This document shows positions 46,116 to 55,023 of a stretch of 64,000 bases of DNA, piece by piece. A program made the position numbers and the translations under genes. The first letter of the stretch is position 1, and each line of letters opens with the position of its first letter. The DNA is taken from NCBI GenBank assembly GCA_913057985.1, contig CAJXPL010000011.1, positions 1-64,000 of the forward strand, written 5' to 3'. Origin of the DNA: an uncultured Synechococcus sp. GTDB lineage: Bacteria > Cyanobacteriota > Cyanobacteriia > PCC-6307 > Cyanobiaceae. Under the pieces are notes generated by a model. It worked only from the letters and a program-made list of their open reading frames with translations, was not told the DNA's origin and made no database searches.

Positions 46116-46484
46116 TCAAACGAAGGCGTATTCGTACTCCTCCATTTCCTCCCAATCATCAGCGCCAAGCTCGAGCCCCTCGAAGAGCTTGTCTTCACCG
46201 ATGGAATCAACAATCGTGCGCAATGAGGGGAAGAGGAAATGGTTCTCTTCGGCGTATTGAGCGCTGAACAGACCTTTCTCACCCCAGAAGAAGCGGTCGG
46301 TGGTGTGCTCATTGCGGCGCACATTCAGCAACGCCGGAGGCACCAGTCCGCCCTCAGCGATGTAACGACGAGCAGCGGTCACGGGCTTGTACTCACCGGT
46401 TTCCAGGTGATGGGTTGGCACATGGGCCAAGACCCGCTGACCTGCCAGGCGACGACGGCTAATGCGCTTGCGCTTCTTGGACAT
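46116..46484 (-). CDS. DUF3155 protein
   Basis: The 122-residue protein starts with a very basic MSKKRKRISRRRLAGQRVL, followed by HLETGEYKPVTAARRYIAEG and ends in a very acidic tail DDWEEMEEYEYAFV. This charge split and the conserved centre fit the cyanobacterial DUF3155 family. The basic start suggests RNA or DNA binding, which is inference. Confidence 0.85.
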   Translation of the reverse strand: MSKKRKRISRRRLAGQRVLAHVPTHHLETGEYKPVTAARRYIAEGGLVPPALLNVRRNEHTTDRFFWGEKGLFSAQYAEENHFLFPSLRTIVDSIGEDKLFEGLELGADDWEEMEEYEYAFV

Positions 46485-46667
46485 GGGAGGGCTCCGGTAC
46501 GAAAGGAAGAACGGGGTGGATCGTCAGAACAAACAGGTGCCGTCGGCGCGAAAACGCCAGACGCAAGGGAAGCGTCGGGGCAATTGCAGACACACCACAA
46601 TCACCGGCAGGACACCAACACCCAAGCGGGAACCAGCGGAGGACACTGCAACCTCTGCTGTAGCTTT

Positions 46668-46688
46668 GGTTGCGAAGCAATTGCAACC
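46668..46688. repeat. Inverted repeat in divergent promoter region
   Basis: GGTTGC-GAAGCAATT-GCAACC: perfect 6-bp arms with a 9-nt spacer, 21 nt before the second palindrome. Could be an operator or the hairpin of a DUF3155 leader RNA. Confidence 0.35.
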
Positions 46689-46709
46689 GTTGCGAGAGCT
46701 GGCGGGCGT

Positions 46710-46744
46710 CTGTTCATGGTGAACAGCGCCTCGGTCGATAAAAT
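46710..46744 (+). promoter_or_regulatory. Perfect 17-nt palindrome plus -10 upstream of sensor kinase
   Basis: CTGTTCATGGTGAACAG (46710-46726) has perfect 7-bp arms around a 3-nt centre. Twelve bases later TAAAAT (46739-46744) matches five of six bases of the -10 consensus. The palindrome lies where the -35 region should be, a typical position for a dimeric regulator. The regulator is unknown. Confidence 0.55.
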
Positions 46745-46824
46745 GATCTTAAGACTTTTCCCAGATTTTTCAAGTCCCCCTGGCGCAGGCTTGCCCAAGC
46801 ACCTGAATTGATCGTCCGGAACTG

Positions 46825-47946
46825 ATGCAGCTCACCGATCGATTCTTCGATTTCACCGATCAACAGCTGGCTGATCTAACCGCCAAAGAAGGCATCCAGC
46901 ATCTGGGGCTGTACGTCAGTGCGCCACCCAATCAGCAAGGTCCGCCACTGCTGCTGATCCGGCAATGGTCAGCCAATGAACGATCGCTTCCCCCTGCGGA
47001 CGCAGACCCGAACCTGCGCCTGCCGCACGAGAGTCGGCGCTGGTACCCCCTCCAGGATGCCGGTCTGATCCTGGGAGCCCTGCGCGCGGACCTGGATCCG
47101 CAGCGGAACTGGACGCTGACCCTGGACCAAAGGATGCGGCGCAGTGCCGCCGCCATCAGCCACGCCCTGGGGCGTGACCTGGAATGCCTGCAACTTCGCC
47201 AGGAACTCAGCCAACAAAACGAGCAGCTGCGCACCCTCGTGCATCAGCTGCGCAATCCACTGGCTGCCCTGCGCACCTACGCCCAACTGCTGCTGCGGCG
47301 GCTCGAAGCCGACAGCTCCCACCGTCCCCTCGTGGAGGGGATGCTCTCGGAACAACGCCAACTCGGCCAATACATCGACGTGCTCGATGGCCTTGGGCAA
47401 CAACGTCTCCCCGAACAGGACCCCCTTGGCCCCACCCTGTTGCCCCCAGGGCCTGCCGAAGGTGAGGCCACCATGCAAACCCTGCTGATGCCTCTGCTGG
47501 AGCGGGCGGAAGCGACGGCAAGCCTGCAGGGCCGACCCTGGCGGGGACCAGACCTGTGGCCCCAGTGGATTGATCAACCGTCCCAGGACGGAACGATCGC
47601 GGAGATCGTCGCCAACCTCCTTGAGAATGCCTTCCGTTACAGCCCAGCGGGCTGCAGCGTGGGGCTGTGCCTGTTGCCCGATGGGCTCTGCGTCTGGGAC
47701 AACGGGCCGCCGATCCCCCTGGAGGAGCGCGACCTGATTTTCGAGCGGGGAGCACGAGGGTCCACCGGTCAGGACCGGGCGGGCACGGGCCTTGGCCTCG
47801 CCCTTGCACGCTCCCTGGCGGAGCAGCAGGGCCGCAAACTCACGCTCTGCGTGGAGCCTTCCACGATCGCTCCGGATCTGCCCGCTCAGGGCAATGCATT
47901 CGTCCTCAGCTGGCCGGCAGGAGCAAGGCCAGACCCAACAACGTGA
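46825..47946 (+). CDS. Orphan sensor histidine kinase
   Basis: The 373-residue soluble protein has an N-terminal sensory region without membrane helices (1-105), a HisKA domain with phospho-acceptor His140 in LVHQLRNPLAALRTYAQLL, and a HATPase domain with N-box EIVANLLENAFRYSPAG (about 260-276), G1 DNGPPIP and G2 GTGLGLALARSLAE. No response regulator is adjacent. The 3' end overlaps convergent cobS by 41 nt. The signal and partner are unknown. Confidence 0.88.
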   Translation: MQLTDRFFDFTDQQLADLTAKEGIQHLGLYVSAPPNQQGPPLLLIRQWSANERSLPPADADPNLRLPHESRRWYPLQDAGLILGALRADLDPQRNWTLTLDQRMRRSAAAISHALGRDLECLQLRQELSQQNEQLRTLVHQLRNPLAALRTYAQLLLRRLEADSSHRPLVEGMLSEQRQLGQYIDVLDGLGQQRLPEQDPLGPTLLPPGPAEGEATMQTLLMPLLERAEATASLQGRPWRGPDLWPQWIDQPSQDGTIAEIVANLLENAFRYSPAGCSVGLCLLPDGLCVWDNGPPIPLEERDLIFERGARGSTGQDRAGTGLGLALARSLAEQQGRKLTLCVEPSTIAPDLPAQGNAFVLSWPAGARPDPTT

Positions 47947-48676
47947 TCATCTCGGTGAGCACAAGAACCGCTCCATAGCTGTCGCCGGTGTGCCCCCCCA
48001 ATCGTCGCCCAAGGCTCTGGGCAACCAGGATCGCCACCACACCCCCCAGGAGAAGGGGCATGGGCCTCACCCAGCCAGCCGATACCACCACCACCAGCAG
48101 TGAGGGCAGGGCATCCCAGACCGGCCTGCCGTGATCGCGATGAAACGCCGCGGTTCCATCAGCGCGAAGGTAGTTGAAACGTGCCATGGCCCAGAGCGGT
48201 GCCACCCGGGCCCAGAACGCAGCCAGGCACAGTCCGAGCGGGGCCTGCCCCCCCAGCTGGATCAATGCCGCAACCTGTAGCAGCAGCACCATCACGAGAG
48301 CCAGCACACCACTGGCGCCCACCCGGCTGTCCTCCATCGCCTCGAGCCGCCGCTCCGCTGGCGCCCCGAGGCCATCCGCCGTGTCGATCAGGCCGTCGTG
48401 GTGCAAGCCACCACTGAGCTGGATGCCGAGAGCCACCACGCAAAGGGCACAGGCCGCCGGAGGCCAGGAGAGCCTGGACAGACCAATCCAGAGCAGCCCC
48501 TGCAACGCACCGATCAGCAGCCCCATCCAGGGGGCGAAGCGGGCAATGCGCTGAAACGAGGGCTGCGGCCAGGGCCATGCTGGCAGCACCGTGTAGAAGA
48601 TCCAGGCTCCCGCCAGATCGGAAAGCCAGGGCGGAACGATCCTGGGAATGGCGCGAGGGATGCAGTCGGCCCTCAC
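47906..48676 (-). CDS. cobS: Adenosylcobinamide-GDP ribazoletransferase
   Basis: CobS joins the lower ligand to the corrin ring at the end of (pseudo)cobalamin synthesis. The 256-residue membrane protein has about seven helices and the signature GLHHDGLIDTADGLG (about 91-105), with EDSRVGASGVLALV. GTG start at 48676. It is divergent from tgt with a 29-nt gap. Confidence 0.93.
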   Translation of the reverse strand: MRADCIPRAIPRIVPPWLSDLAGAWIFYTVLPAWPWPQPSFQRIARFAPWMGLLIGALQGLLWIGLSRLSWPPAACALCVVALGIQLSGGLHHDGLIDTADGLGAPAERRLEAMEDSRVGASGVLALVMVLLLQVAALIQLGGQAPLGLCLAAFWARVAPLWAMARFNYLRADGTAAFHRDHGRPVWDALPSLLVVVVSAGWVRPMPLLLGGVVAILVAQSLGRRLGGHTGDSYGAVLVLTEMITLLGLALLLPAS

Positions 48677-48705
48677 CGTAGGGTCAATGCAGGGGCGGAT
48701 CAGTC

Positions 48706-49824
48706 GTGTTCGGCTTCGAGATCAACGCGCATTGCGCCAACACATCAGCACGGTGCGGCACCTTTGAGACCCCGCATGGGCCGGTGCACACACCACGCTT
48801 CATGCCGGTGGGAACCCTGGCCACCGTCAAGGGCATCAGCACGGAGCAGCTGGGGCGCACTGGAGCCCAGATGGTCCTCTCGAACACCTATCACCTGCAC
48901 TTGCAACCGGGGGAGGAGATCGTGGCGGCGGCCGGTGGCCTGCACCGGTTTATGGGCTGGAACGGCCCGATGCTCACCGACTCCGGCGGCTTTCAGGTGT
49001 TCAGCCTGGGAGACCTGAACAAGATCGATGACCGTGGGGTGGTGTTCCGAAACCCCCGCGATGGACGCACCATCGACATGACCCCGGAACATGCCACCCA
49101 GATCCAGATGGCCCTCGGGGCGGATGTGGCCATGGCCTTCGACCAGTGCCCGCCCTATCCAGCGACGGAGAACGACGTCATCGATGCCTGTCGCCGCACG
49201 CATTCCTGGCTCGAGCGCTGCGTCACAGCCCACACCCGCGAGGATCAGGCGCTGTTCGGCATCGTTCAGGGCGGCTGTTTCCCCCATCTGCGGCGGGAGA
49301 GTGCCATGGCCGTCGCCTCCTTTGATCTGCCGGGCATTGCCGTCGGTGGCGTCAGCGTTGGTGAGCCCGCTGAGGAGATGCATCGCATCGTGCGGGATGT
49401 CACGCCCCTGCTTCCTTCACACAAACCGCGCTACCTGATGGGTATCGGCACCCTGCGCGAGATGGCCATTGCCGTGGCCAACGGGATCGACCTGTTCGAC
49501 TGCGTCCTGCCCACCCGACTCGGCCGTCATGGCACCGCCCTGGTGGGCGGTGAACGTTGGAACCTGCGCAATGCACGCTTCCGCCACGACCACACTCCCC
49601 TGGATCCGAGCTGCTCCTGCGTGGCCTGCACCGGTCACACCCGGGCCTACCTGCATCACCTGATTCGCAGCGAGGAGCTTCTGGGCCTCACCTTGTTGAG
49701 CATTCACAACATCACCCATCTGGTGCGTTTCACCTCGGCCATGGCACAAGCGATTCGCGACGGCTGTTTTTCAGAGGATTTCGCTCCCTGGGAGCCAGAC
49801 TCGCCAGCCCATCACACGTGGTAG
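48706..49824 (+). CDS. tgt: tRNA-guanine transglycosylase
   Basis: Tgt swaps the guanine at position 34 of certain tRNAs for preQ1 or queuine. The 372-residue protein has [14 protein letters not shown], the catalytic Asp in [13 protein letters not shown] (about 89-101), [18 protein letters not shown], the nucleophile region [13 protein letters not shown], and the zinc site [20 protein letters not shown] start 48706. Followed 23 nt later by psbK. Confidence 0.96.
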   Translation: MFGFEINAHCANTSARCGTFETPHGPVHTPRFMPVGTLATVKGISTEQLGRTGAQMVLSNTYHLHLQPGEEIVAAAGGLHRFMGWNGPMLTDSGGFQVFSLGDLNKIDDRGVVFRNPRDGRTIDMTPEHATQIQMALGADVAMAFDQCPPYPATENDVIDACRRTHSWLERCVTAHTREDQALFGIVQGGCFPHLRRESAMAVASFDLPGIAVGGVSVGEPAEEMHRIVRDVTPLLPSHKPRYLMGIGTLREMAIAVANGIDLFDCVLPTRLGRHGTALVGGERWNLRNARFRHDHTPLDPSCSCVACTGHTRAYLHHLIRSEELLGLTLLSIHNITHLVRFTSAMAQAIRDGCFSEDFAPWEPDSPAHHTW

Positions 49825-49846
49825 CGTCCAGCCCAACGCCTTTTTG

Positions 49847-49999
49847 ATGCAAGGGATGGCCACCTTCACCCTCGACCTGCTGGCACAGCTGCCCGAGGCC
49901 TATCAGGCCTTCTCTCCGCTGATCGACATTCTCCCGTTGATCCCGGTCTTCTTCCTGCTCCTGGCCTTCGTTTGGCAGGCCTCTGTGGGCTTCCGCTGA
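49847..49999 (+). CDS. psbK: Photosystem II protein PsbK
   Basis: Fifty residues from ATG 49847 ([10 protein letters not shown]) or 47 from ATG 49856. The mature part [20 protein letters not shown] followed by [20 protein letters not shown] is diagnostic: the N-terminal peptide is normally removed, and the P-x-x-D-x-x-P-x-I-P motif leads into the single helix. PsbK binds next to CP43. It lies directly after tgt, as in several cyanobacteria. Confidence 0.95.
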   Translation: MQGMATFTLDLLAQLPEAYQAFSPLIDILPLIPVFFLLLAFVWQASVGFR

Positions 50000-50003
50000 A
50001 GAC

Positions 50004-50744
50004 TCAGCCCAACCGGATCACCTTCAAAGCAAACGCTGGCAGCGACAGCATGCGTCGCCAGCGTGAAGGCTCCTTGATGAGCCGATACAGCCACTCAAGT
50101 TGCATCCGGCACATCCAGACGGGGGCACGTTTTTTGATGCCGGCCCAGACGTCAAAACTGCCGCCGACACCCATCCATAACCCTGGCTGTCCGGCCGCCA
50201 CGCGTTCCGCCCAGGTTTCCTGGCGCGGCACCCCCAGGGCCACCAGAACGAGATCCGGCTTCAACGCCCTGAGCTGAGCTTCAACGCCCGGCCAGGCCTC
50301 AGTAGCTTGATAACCGTCAACAGCGAGCGCCAGATTGAGGCCACGGATCCGTTGTGGCAACTCCGCACGCAGGGTTTCCATCACCTCAGGTGTCGCCCCC
50401 ACCAGCGCCACGCGCCATCGATGGGCTGCGGCGTACTCCAGCAAGGTCCAGGCCAGTTCGATGCCCGCTGTTTTAACAACCCGGATCTGCTGACGGCCCA
50501 GGGCCCAGACCACTCCCGCACCATCAGGGATCACCAGATCAGCCGTTGCGATCGCCTGCCCCAAGGCTGCATCGGCCCGGGCCGACATCGTCATCTCAGC
50601 GTTGAGGGTGACGATGCGTCCGCCGCCCCGGGCATGCAGACCGAGTGCAGCAGCACAGACATCACGGCAGGCATCCACAGGCACGCCGAGCACCTGGCAG
50701 CGGCGACGGTCATCGGGGGCGGTGCTGACAGAGTCCATGGCCAT
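50004..50744 (-). CDS. WecG/TagA/CpsF-family glycosyltransferase
   Basis: The 246-residue protein has the GT26 pattern: VTLNAEMTMSARAD (about 45-58), ADLVIPDGAGVVWA (about 68-81), VALVGATPEVMETL, LVLVALGVPRQETWAE and GVGGSFDVWAGIKKRAP. These enzymes add ManNAc-type sugars to lipid-linked GlcNAc, fitting the WecA-like transferase at 34 kb. The acceptor sugar is inferred. Convergent with psbK, 4 nt apart. Confidence 0.88.
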   Translation of the reverse strand: MAMDSVSTAPDDRRRCQVLGVPVDACRDVCAAALGLHARGGGRIVTLNAEMTMSARADAALGQAIATADLVIPDGAGVVWALGRQQIRVVKTAGIELAWTLLEYAAAHRWRVALVGATPEVMETLRAELPQRIRGLNLALAVDGYQATEAWPGVEAQLRALKPDLVLVALGVPRQETWAERVAAGQPGLWMGVGGSFDVWAGIKKRAPVWMCRMQLEWLYRLIKEPSRWRRMLSLPAFALKVIRLG

Positions 50745-50774
50745 GGGGCTGCGTTGGAGAATTTAGGGGCGGTA

Positions 50775-53700
50775 ATGGATGAGGGCATGGTTGCGACGAC
50801 GACGGAAACCCTTCCGCAGAACCACGCCACGACCCTTCAGCGTCTGGATCAATCCATCCAACGGGTGGTTCTCGATCGGCAGGACCCGATCAGCGGCCTG
50901 CTCCCCGCCAGCACCGCGCACACCATCCATGGCAATTACGGCGATGCCTGGGTGCGGGACTGCGTCTATTCGGTGCAGTGTGTTTGGGGACTGGCCCTGG
51001 CCCACCGCCGTCAGCAGGGGCAGAACAGCCTGCGCGCCTGGGAGCTGGAACAGCGGGTGGTGGCCCTGATGCGGGGTCTGATGCGCTCGATGATGCGGCA
51101 GGGCCAGAAGGTGGAGCGCTTCAAGCAGAGCCTCAACCCCCTCGACGCTCTTCACGCGAAATACGACAGCTGCACCGGCGAGCCGGTGGTGGCTGACGAC
51201 GCCTGGGGGCATCTCCAACTCGATGCCACCTCCCTGTTTCTGCTGCAGCTAGCGCAGTTGACCAAGGGCGACTGCGCGGTGGTGCAGAGCCGTGATGAAG
51301 TGGATTTCCTCCAAAACCTGGTGCACTACATCGCCAGGGCCTACCGCACCCCCGACTACGGGATCTGGGAACGGGGCGACAAAGGCAACCATGGTTTACC
51401 GGAACGCAATGCCAGCTCCATCGGCATGGCCAAAGCCGCCCTGGAGGCCCTGGATGGGCTTGACCTCTACGGCCCCCATGGCGACGGCAGCTGCATCCTG
51501 CTGATTCCCCAAGGGGCCATCGTGCGCCTCCGTCGCGCCCTGCAAGGGCTCCTGCCGCGGGAATCCGCCAGCAAGGAAGCCGACAGTGCCTGCCTCTCAG
51601 TGATTGGTTATCCCGCCTGGGCCGTGGAAGATGCCGCCCTGGTGGAGCGCACCGGCCGGCGGATTCGACGGGAACTCGGCGGGGCTTATGGCTACAAACG
51701 CTTCCTACGGGATGGTCACCAGACGGCGGTGGAAGACGTCAACCGCCTGCACTACGAACCAGAAGAGCTCGCCGCCTTTGAAGGAATCGAGTCGGAGTGG
51801 CCGTTGTTTCTGGCCTTCGAACTGGTCACCGCCTGCTGCGAAAGACGCTGGGAGGAGGCCCGGCGCCTGCACAGCCAGCTCAAGACCCTGGCCGTTGAAC
51901 AGGACGGGGAACGTCTCTACCCCGAGCTTTATCAGGTCCCGGCCAGTGCTGTCGATCAGGAACGGCTCAATCCAGGCAGCCAGGAGCGGGTGGCCAACAC
52001 CAACCTGCCGCTGATCTGGACCCAGAGCCTGGTGTGGCTTGGGGAAATGCTGCTGGACGATCTGATCCGTCCCGAGGACATTGACCCCTGTGGACGCAGG
52101 GAGCCGCAGTCGCTCGGCGCCGACACTGTTCTTGTGGCAATGGCTGCGGAGACGGATGACGTGCGCCAGGCACTGCTGGCTGCAGAGGTGCCGATCGAGC
52201 CAACCTCAATGATTTCCGTGCAGTCGTCCGACGAGCTGAAGCAACGGTTGAAAGCCGCCGGCACCAATCCGCGGCTTGAGCTCACCGGGCGCCCCGGGCA
52301 CCGGGTGGAAACCGAGGACACGGCTCGGGTCTACCGCCAGGACGGCGCCATCAGTGTGTTCACCCCGTCCGTGCTGGAAGACGTCAGCAGCTATCTGGCC
52401 GATGACCCGGAGGAGCTGGTTGAAACTGTTGTGGACGAGCTGCATCTGCTGCAACGGCACTGGCGCGGCATGGGACGTCCCCTTCTGGTGATCCCCATTC
52501 GCGACGCAGCCCTCCTGCAGCACCGCGACGTCATCCTCAAACTGGCCCGGCAACTCGGCAGCGGCGTCATTGAAAGCATCCCGGTGCGCTTGGGCTGCCT
52601 CAGTGAACTGGTGGATCAGGCGCAGGAGGTGCAGCTGCCGCCGCTCCAACAGAAACCGGTTCCATGCTCCGAGCCAGCCAAGCCACTTCTGCGCGACGCC
52701 ACCGATCTGCGGGATCTGACCGCCGCAGAGGAGCAGGAGCTGGATGACACACCGATCGAACAATTGAGCCAGCGCCTCTGGAACAGTGCGCTGCTGCATG
52801 AACAGGCGGAAGTGCTCGAGTTGCTGCAACGGCGTCTTGGCCCCAAGGGGATTCAACGCAGCCCCGAGGGCCATCCGGTGTCCCTGCGCACCCTGCTTGA
52901 GGAGGTCTATCAACGGGGCTTGCGTTGTGAAGACTGGAATGTGGTGCGGCGCTGTGCTGGCGCCATGGGAATGGTGCATCCCCAACTCGAAGACGCCCTC
53001 ACCGATCTTCTCGTTCGTCAGAAACAGGTGGTGGTGGGGCGCAACTACACCGGCGACTCCCGGCTGCGTCAGCCGATGGACAGTGCCGCCATCGCCGAGC
53101 GGATTGAAACCACCAGCGGAATCGACGGCCGTGAGCGCATGCTCGAACAGGAACTCCTGCTCGCCCTCGACAGCGTGGCGCGGCGGGAGCCAGCACTGCT
53201 GAAGGGGAGCCTCACCCTGCAGCTGGGGCAGCTGATGCTGCTGCTGACATCAGAGCTGGCCGTGGAGAAAACGCTCAGTCAGGACGAAGCCTTTGAAGCC
53301 CTCTGCAGCGAAGCACCCCACGCGATTCGCAAGCGCTTGCGCGCCGTGCTCGCCGATGTGGACCATGCCAGAGCAGCCCTGCAACGCGGCGAACAGCTGC
53401 ACGTGAGCGGCCGGGTGCAGTGGTCAGTGCCTGACCCGTTGGTGGAAACACCGGGGGGTGGGGACTGGCTTCAACACCGCATCCGCATGGGTTCCTTCCA
53501 GAAAGTTCCCCGCGATTTCTATGCCGGGATCTGGTCGCTGCTGCAGCACTGCCGCGGCCTGGTGATTGGCGACAAGCTGGAGCGGCGCAATCGCCTTAAC
53601 AGCAGCCTCATCCTCGAGAAGACGCCAGGGGAGCGCAATTTCGCCGCCCAGGTCGACCATTTGCTCAGTCGGATCAAGGCGCCGGAATACCGCCAACTCT

Positions 53701-53963
53701 GCAGCGAATGCCTGCTTTCGCTGATGGCCTTCGTCGAAGCCAATCCAGAGGTGCGCTTCGAGGATGACCTGGCCCTCGACGTGGTGATCGGTCATGCCGT
53801 CAGGGTGGGCTGGCAGCAGAGCCATCCCTCTCTTCGTCCAGAGAACTACCCGCAACACAAGGCCCAGGCCTGGGGGCAGTTTTATCGGTCCTCACCCGGT
53901 GACTGCCGCCGCTGGCAGGTCACGGCGTTGCGGGAACTCGCGGAAGAGCAGGGGCTGGTGTAA
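50775..53963 (+). CDS. Glycoside hydrolase family 15 / phosphorylase-kinase-subunit-like protein
   Basis: A 1063-residue soluble protein (ATG 50775, or 50787). The N-terminal half is an (alpha/alpha)6 GH15-type domain: LPASTAHTIHGNYGDAWVRD (about 40-59), DDAWGHLQLDATSLFLLQLA, YGIWERGDKGNHGLPERNAS and EYLYPELYQ-like ERLYPELYQVP. The C-terminal half resembles the regulatory alpha/beta subunits of phosphorylase kinase. Similar proteins occur across marine cyanobacteria. Whether it hydrolyses glycogen or regulates it is unknown. Confidence 0.82.
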   Translation: MDEGMVATTTETLPQNHATTLQRLDQSIQRVVLDRQDPISGLLPASTAHTIHGNYGDAWVRDCVYSVQCVWGLALAHRRQQGQNSLRAWELEQRVVALMRGLMRSMMRQGQKVERFKQSLNPLDALHAKYDSCTGEPVVADDAWGHLQLDATSLFLLQLAQLTKGDCAVVQSRDEVDFLQNLVHYIARAYRTPDYGIWERGDKGNHGLPERNASSIGMAKAALEALDGLDLYGPHGDGSCILLIPQGAIVRLRRALQGLLPRESASKEADSACLSVIGYPAWAVEDAALVERTGRRIRRELGGAYGYKRFLRDGHQTAVEDVNRLHYEPEELAAFEGIESEWPLFLAFELVTACCERRWEEARRLHSQLKTLAVEQDGERLYPELYQVPASAVDQERLNPGSQERVANTNLPLIWTQSLVWLGEMLLDDLIRPEDIDPCGRREPQSLGADTVLVAMAAETDDVRQALLAAEVPIEPTSMISVQSSDELKQRLKAAGTNPRLELTGRPGHRVETEDTARVYRQDGAISVFTPSVLEDVSSYLADDPEELVETVVDELHLLQRHWRGMGRPLLVIPIRDAALLQHRDVILKLARQLGSGVIESIPVRLGCLSELVDQAQEVQLPPLQQKPVPCSEPAKPLLRDATDLRDLTAAEEQELDDTPIEQLSQRLWNSALLHEQAEVLELLQRRLGPKGIQRSPEGHPVSLRTLLEEVYQRGLRCEDWNVVRRCAGAMGMVHPQLEDALTDLLVRQKQVVVGRNYTGDSRLRQPMDSAAIAERIETTSGIDGRERMLEQELLLALDSVARREPALLKGSLTLQLGQLMLLLTSELAVEKTLSQDEAFEALCSEAPHAIRKRLRAVLADVDHARAALQRGEQLHVSGRVQWSVPDPLVETPGGGDWLQHRIRMGSFQKVPRDFYAGIWSLLQHCRGLVIGDKLERRNRLNSSLILEKTPGERNFAAQVDHLLSRIKAPEYRQLCSECLLSLMAFVEANPEVRFEDDLALDVVIGHAVRVGWQQSHPSLRPENYPQHKAQAWGQFYRSSPGDCRRWQVTALRELAEEQGLV

Positions 53964-53978
53964 CCCCAGTAAAAGCCC

Positions 53979-54986
53979 TCAGATCGGTGCGCACAGGGGC
54001 GCTCCCGTATCCGGATGTTCAACGGCCTGCTCGATCAGGTCTGCCAATTTGAGAGCCCGCGAGGCCTGAAGACCATCCACCGCAGGGGTCTCGCGGCCGC
54101 GAAGGCACTGCAGAAAGTGCTCGAGCTCGGCATAGAGCGGTTCGATCGAGGTGGTGCTCACCTCCTCGATGAAGCCATCATTCCGATACAGCAGCTCGCC
54201 GTGATCAGCGGAATACCACTCGTGGGCCCGGCGATGAATATGCAGGGTGTGGTTGAGGAAGTCCGTCTCCACCAGGCTCGAACGGCAATGGGCACTGAGG
54301 CTACGGATTTTGCGGTGGCTCATCTTGCTCGCCGTCAGGCTGGCCACAACACCGTTCTCAAAACCCAACGTGGCGTTGACATAATCGATCGGGCCTTCGG
54401 CACTGCGGCCACCGGCAGCGGCAAGCCGCACCACCGGTGCCTTCGCCAGCTCCAGTACGAGGTCGATGTCATGGATCATCAGATCCAGCACCACAGAGAC
54501 ATCATTGGCCCGATCCGAGTGGGGGCTATGGCGACGCGCTTCAAGAACCACCACCTCCTCGTTGGCCACCACCTTGGTGAGCTCACGGAAGGCAGGGTTG
54601 AACCGCTCGATGTGGCCCACCTGAAGCAGACACCCCGCCGCTGAAGCGGCCTCGATCAGTGCAGTGGCTTCGTCCTGACTGGCCGCAATCGGCTTTTCAA
54701 TCAGTACGTGCACACCTGCACGCAGGCAGGCCAGACCGACGGGATGATGCAACAGCGTGGGGACCGCGATGCAGACGGCCTCCACCTCCGAGAGCATGGC
54801 GTTGTAGTCGGCGAACCAGCGGCAGCCGAATTGATCGGTGGCGAGCTTGCCGCGCTCAGCATCCGGATCCGCGACTCCCACCAGATCGGCATCCCGCAGA
54901 AGGCTGAGCACCCGCGCGTGGTGCCAGCCCATGTTGCCGATGCCGATCACCCCGACCTTGACCGGGACCATGGGGTCGGGAGACAT
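53979..54986 (-). CDS. Gfo/Idh/MocA-family oxidoreductase
   Basis: The 335-residue NAD(P)-dependent protein has a Rossmann start VKVGVIGIGNMGWHHARVLS (about 9-28), the ADPDAERG strand end, and HVLIEKPIAAS with the conserved E-K-P (about 92-102), then QVGHIERFNPAF. It probably acts on a sugar or nucleotide-sugar, but the substrate cannot be predicted. Convergent with the GH15-like gene, 15 nt apart. Confidence 0.9.
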   Translation of the reverse strand: MSPDPMVPVKVGVIGIGNMGWHHARVLSLLRDADLVGVADPDAERGKLATDQFGCRWFADYNAMLSEVEAVCIAVPTLLHHPVGLACLRAGVHVLIEKPIAASQDEATALIEAASAAGCLLQVGHIERFNPAFRELTKVVANEEVVVLEARRHSPHSDRANDVSVVLDLMIHDIDLVLELAKAPVVRLAAAGGRSAEGPIDYVNATLGFENGVVASLTASKMSHRKIRSLSAHCRSSLVETDFLNHTLHIHRRAHEWYSADHGELLYRNDGFIEEVSTTSIEPLYAELEHFLQCLRGRETPAVDGLQASRALKLADLIEQAVEHPDTGAPLCAPI

Positions 54987-55023
54987 CAGCGCAGGCGGTC
55001 GATTGGGGGAAGACTATCGGCCT

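Larger units (their letters stand above)
46485..46824. other. 340-nt divergent promoter region between DUF3155 and sensor kinase genes
   Basis: No credible gene is seen; open frames here are antisense-type and unrelated to known families. The stretch holds two inverted repeats (46668-46688 and 46710-46726) and a TAAAAT -10 candidate (46739-46744) pointing to the kinase gene. The DUF3155 leader could be over 100 nt. A small RNA cannot be excluded. Confidence 0.6.

Noticed and set aside
46239-46811. 190-codon plus-strand frame in the divergent promoter region
   Set aside because: Half of it is antisense to DUF3155 and the rest lacks any family similarity; the region is better explained as promoter DNA.
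50307-50774. Upstream extension of the GH15-like protein by about 156 codons
   Set aside because: The extension runs antisense through the WecG-type gene; similarity to the family begins only after 50775.
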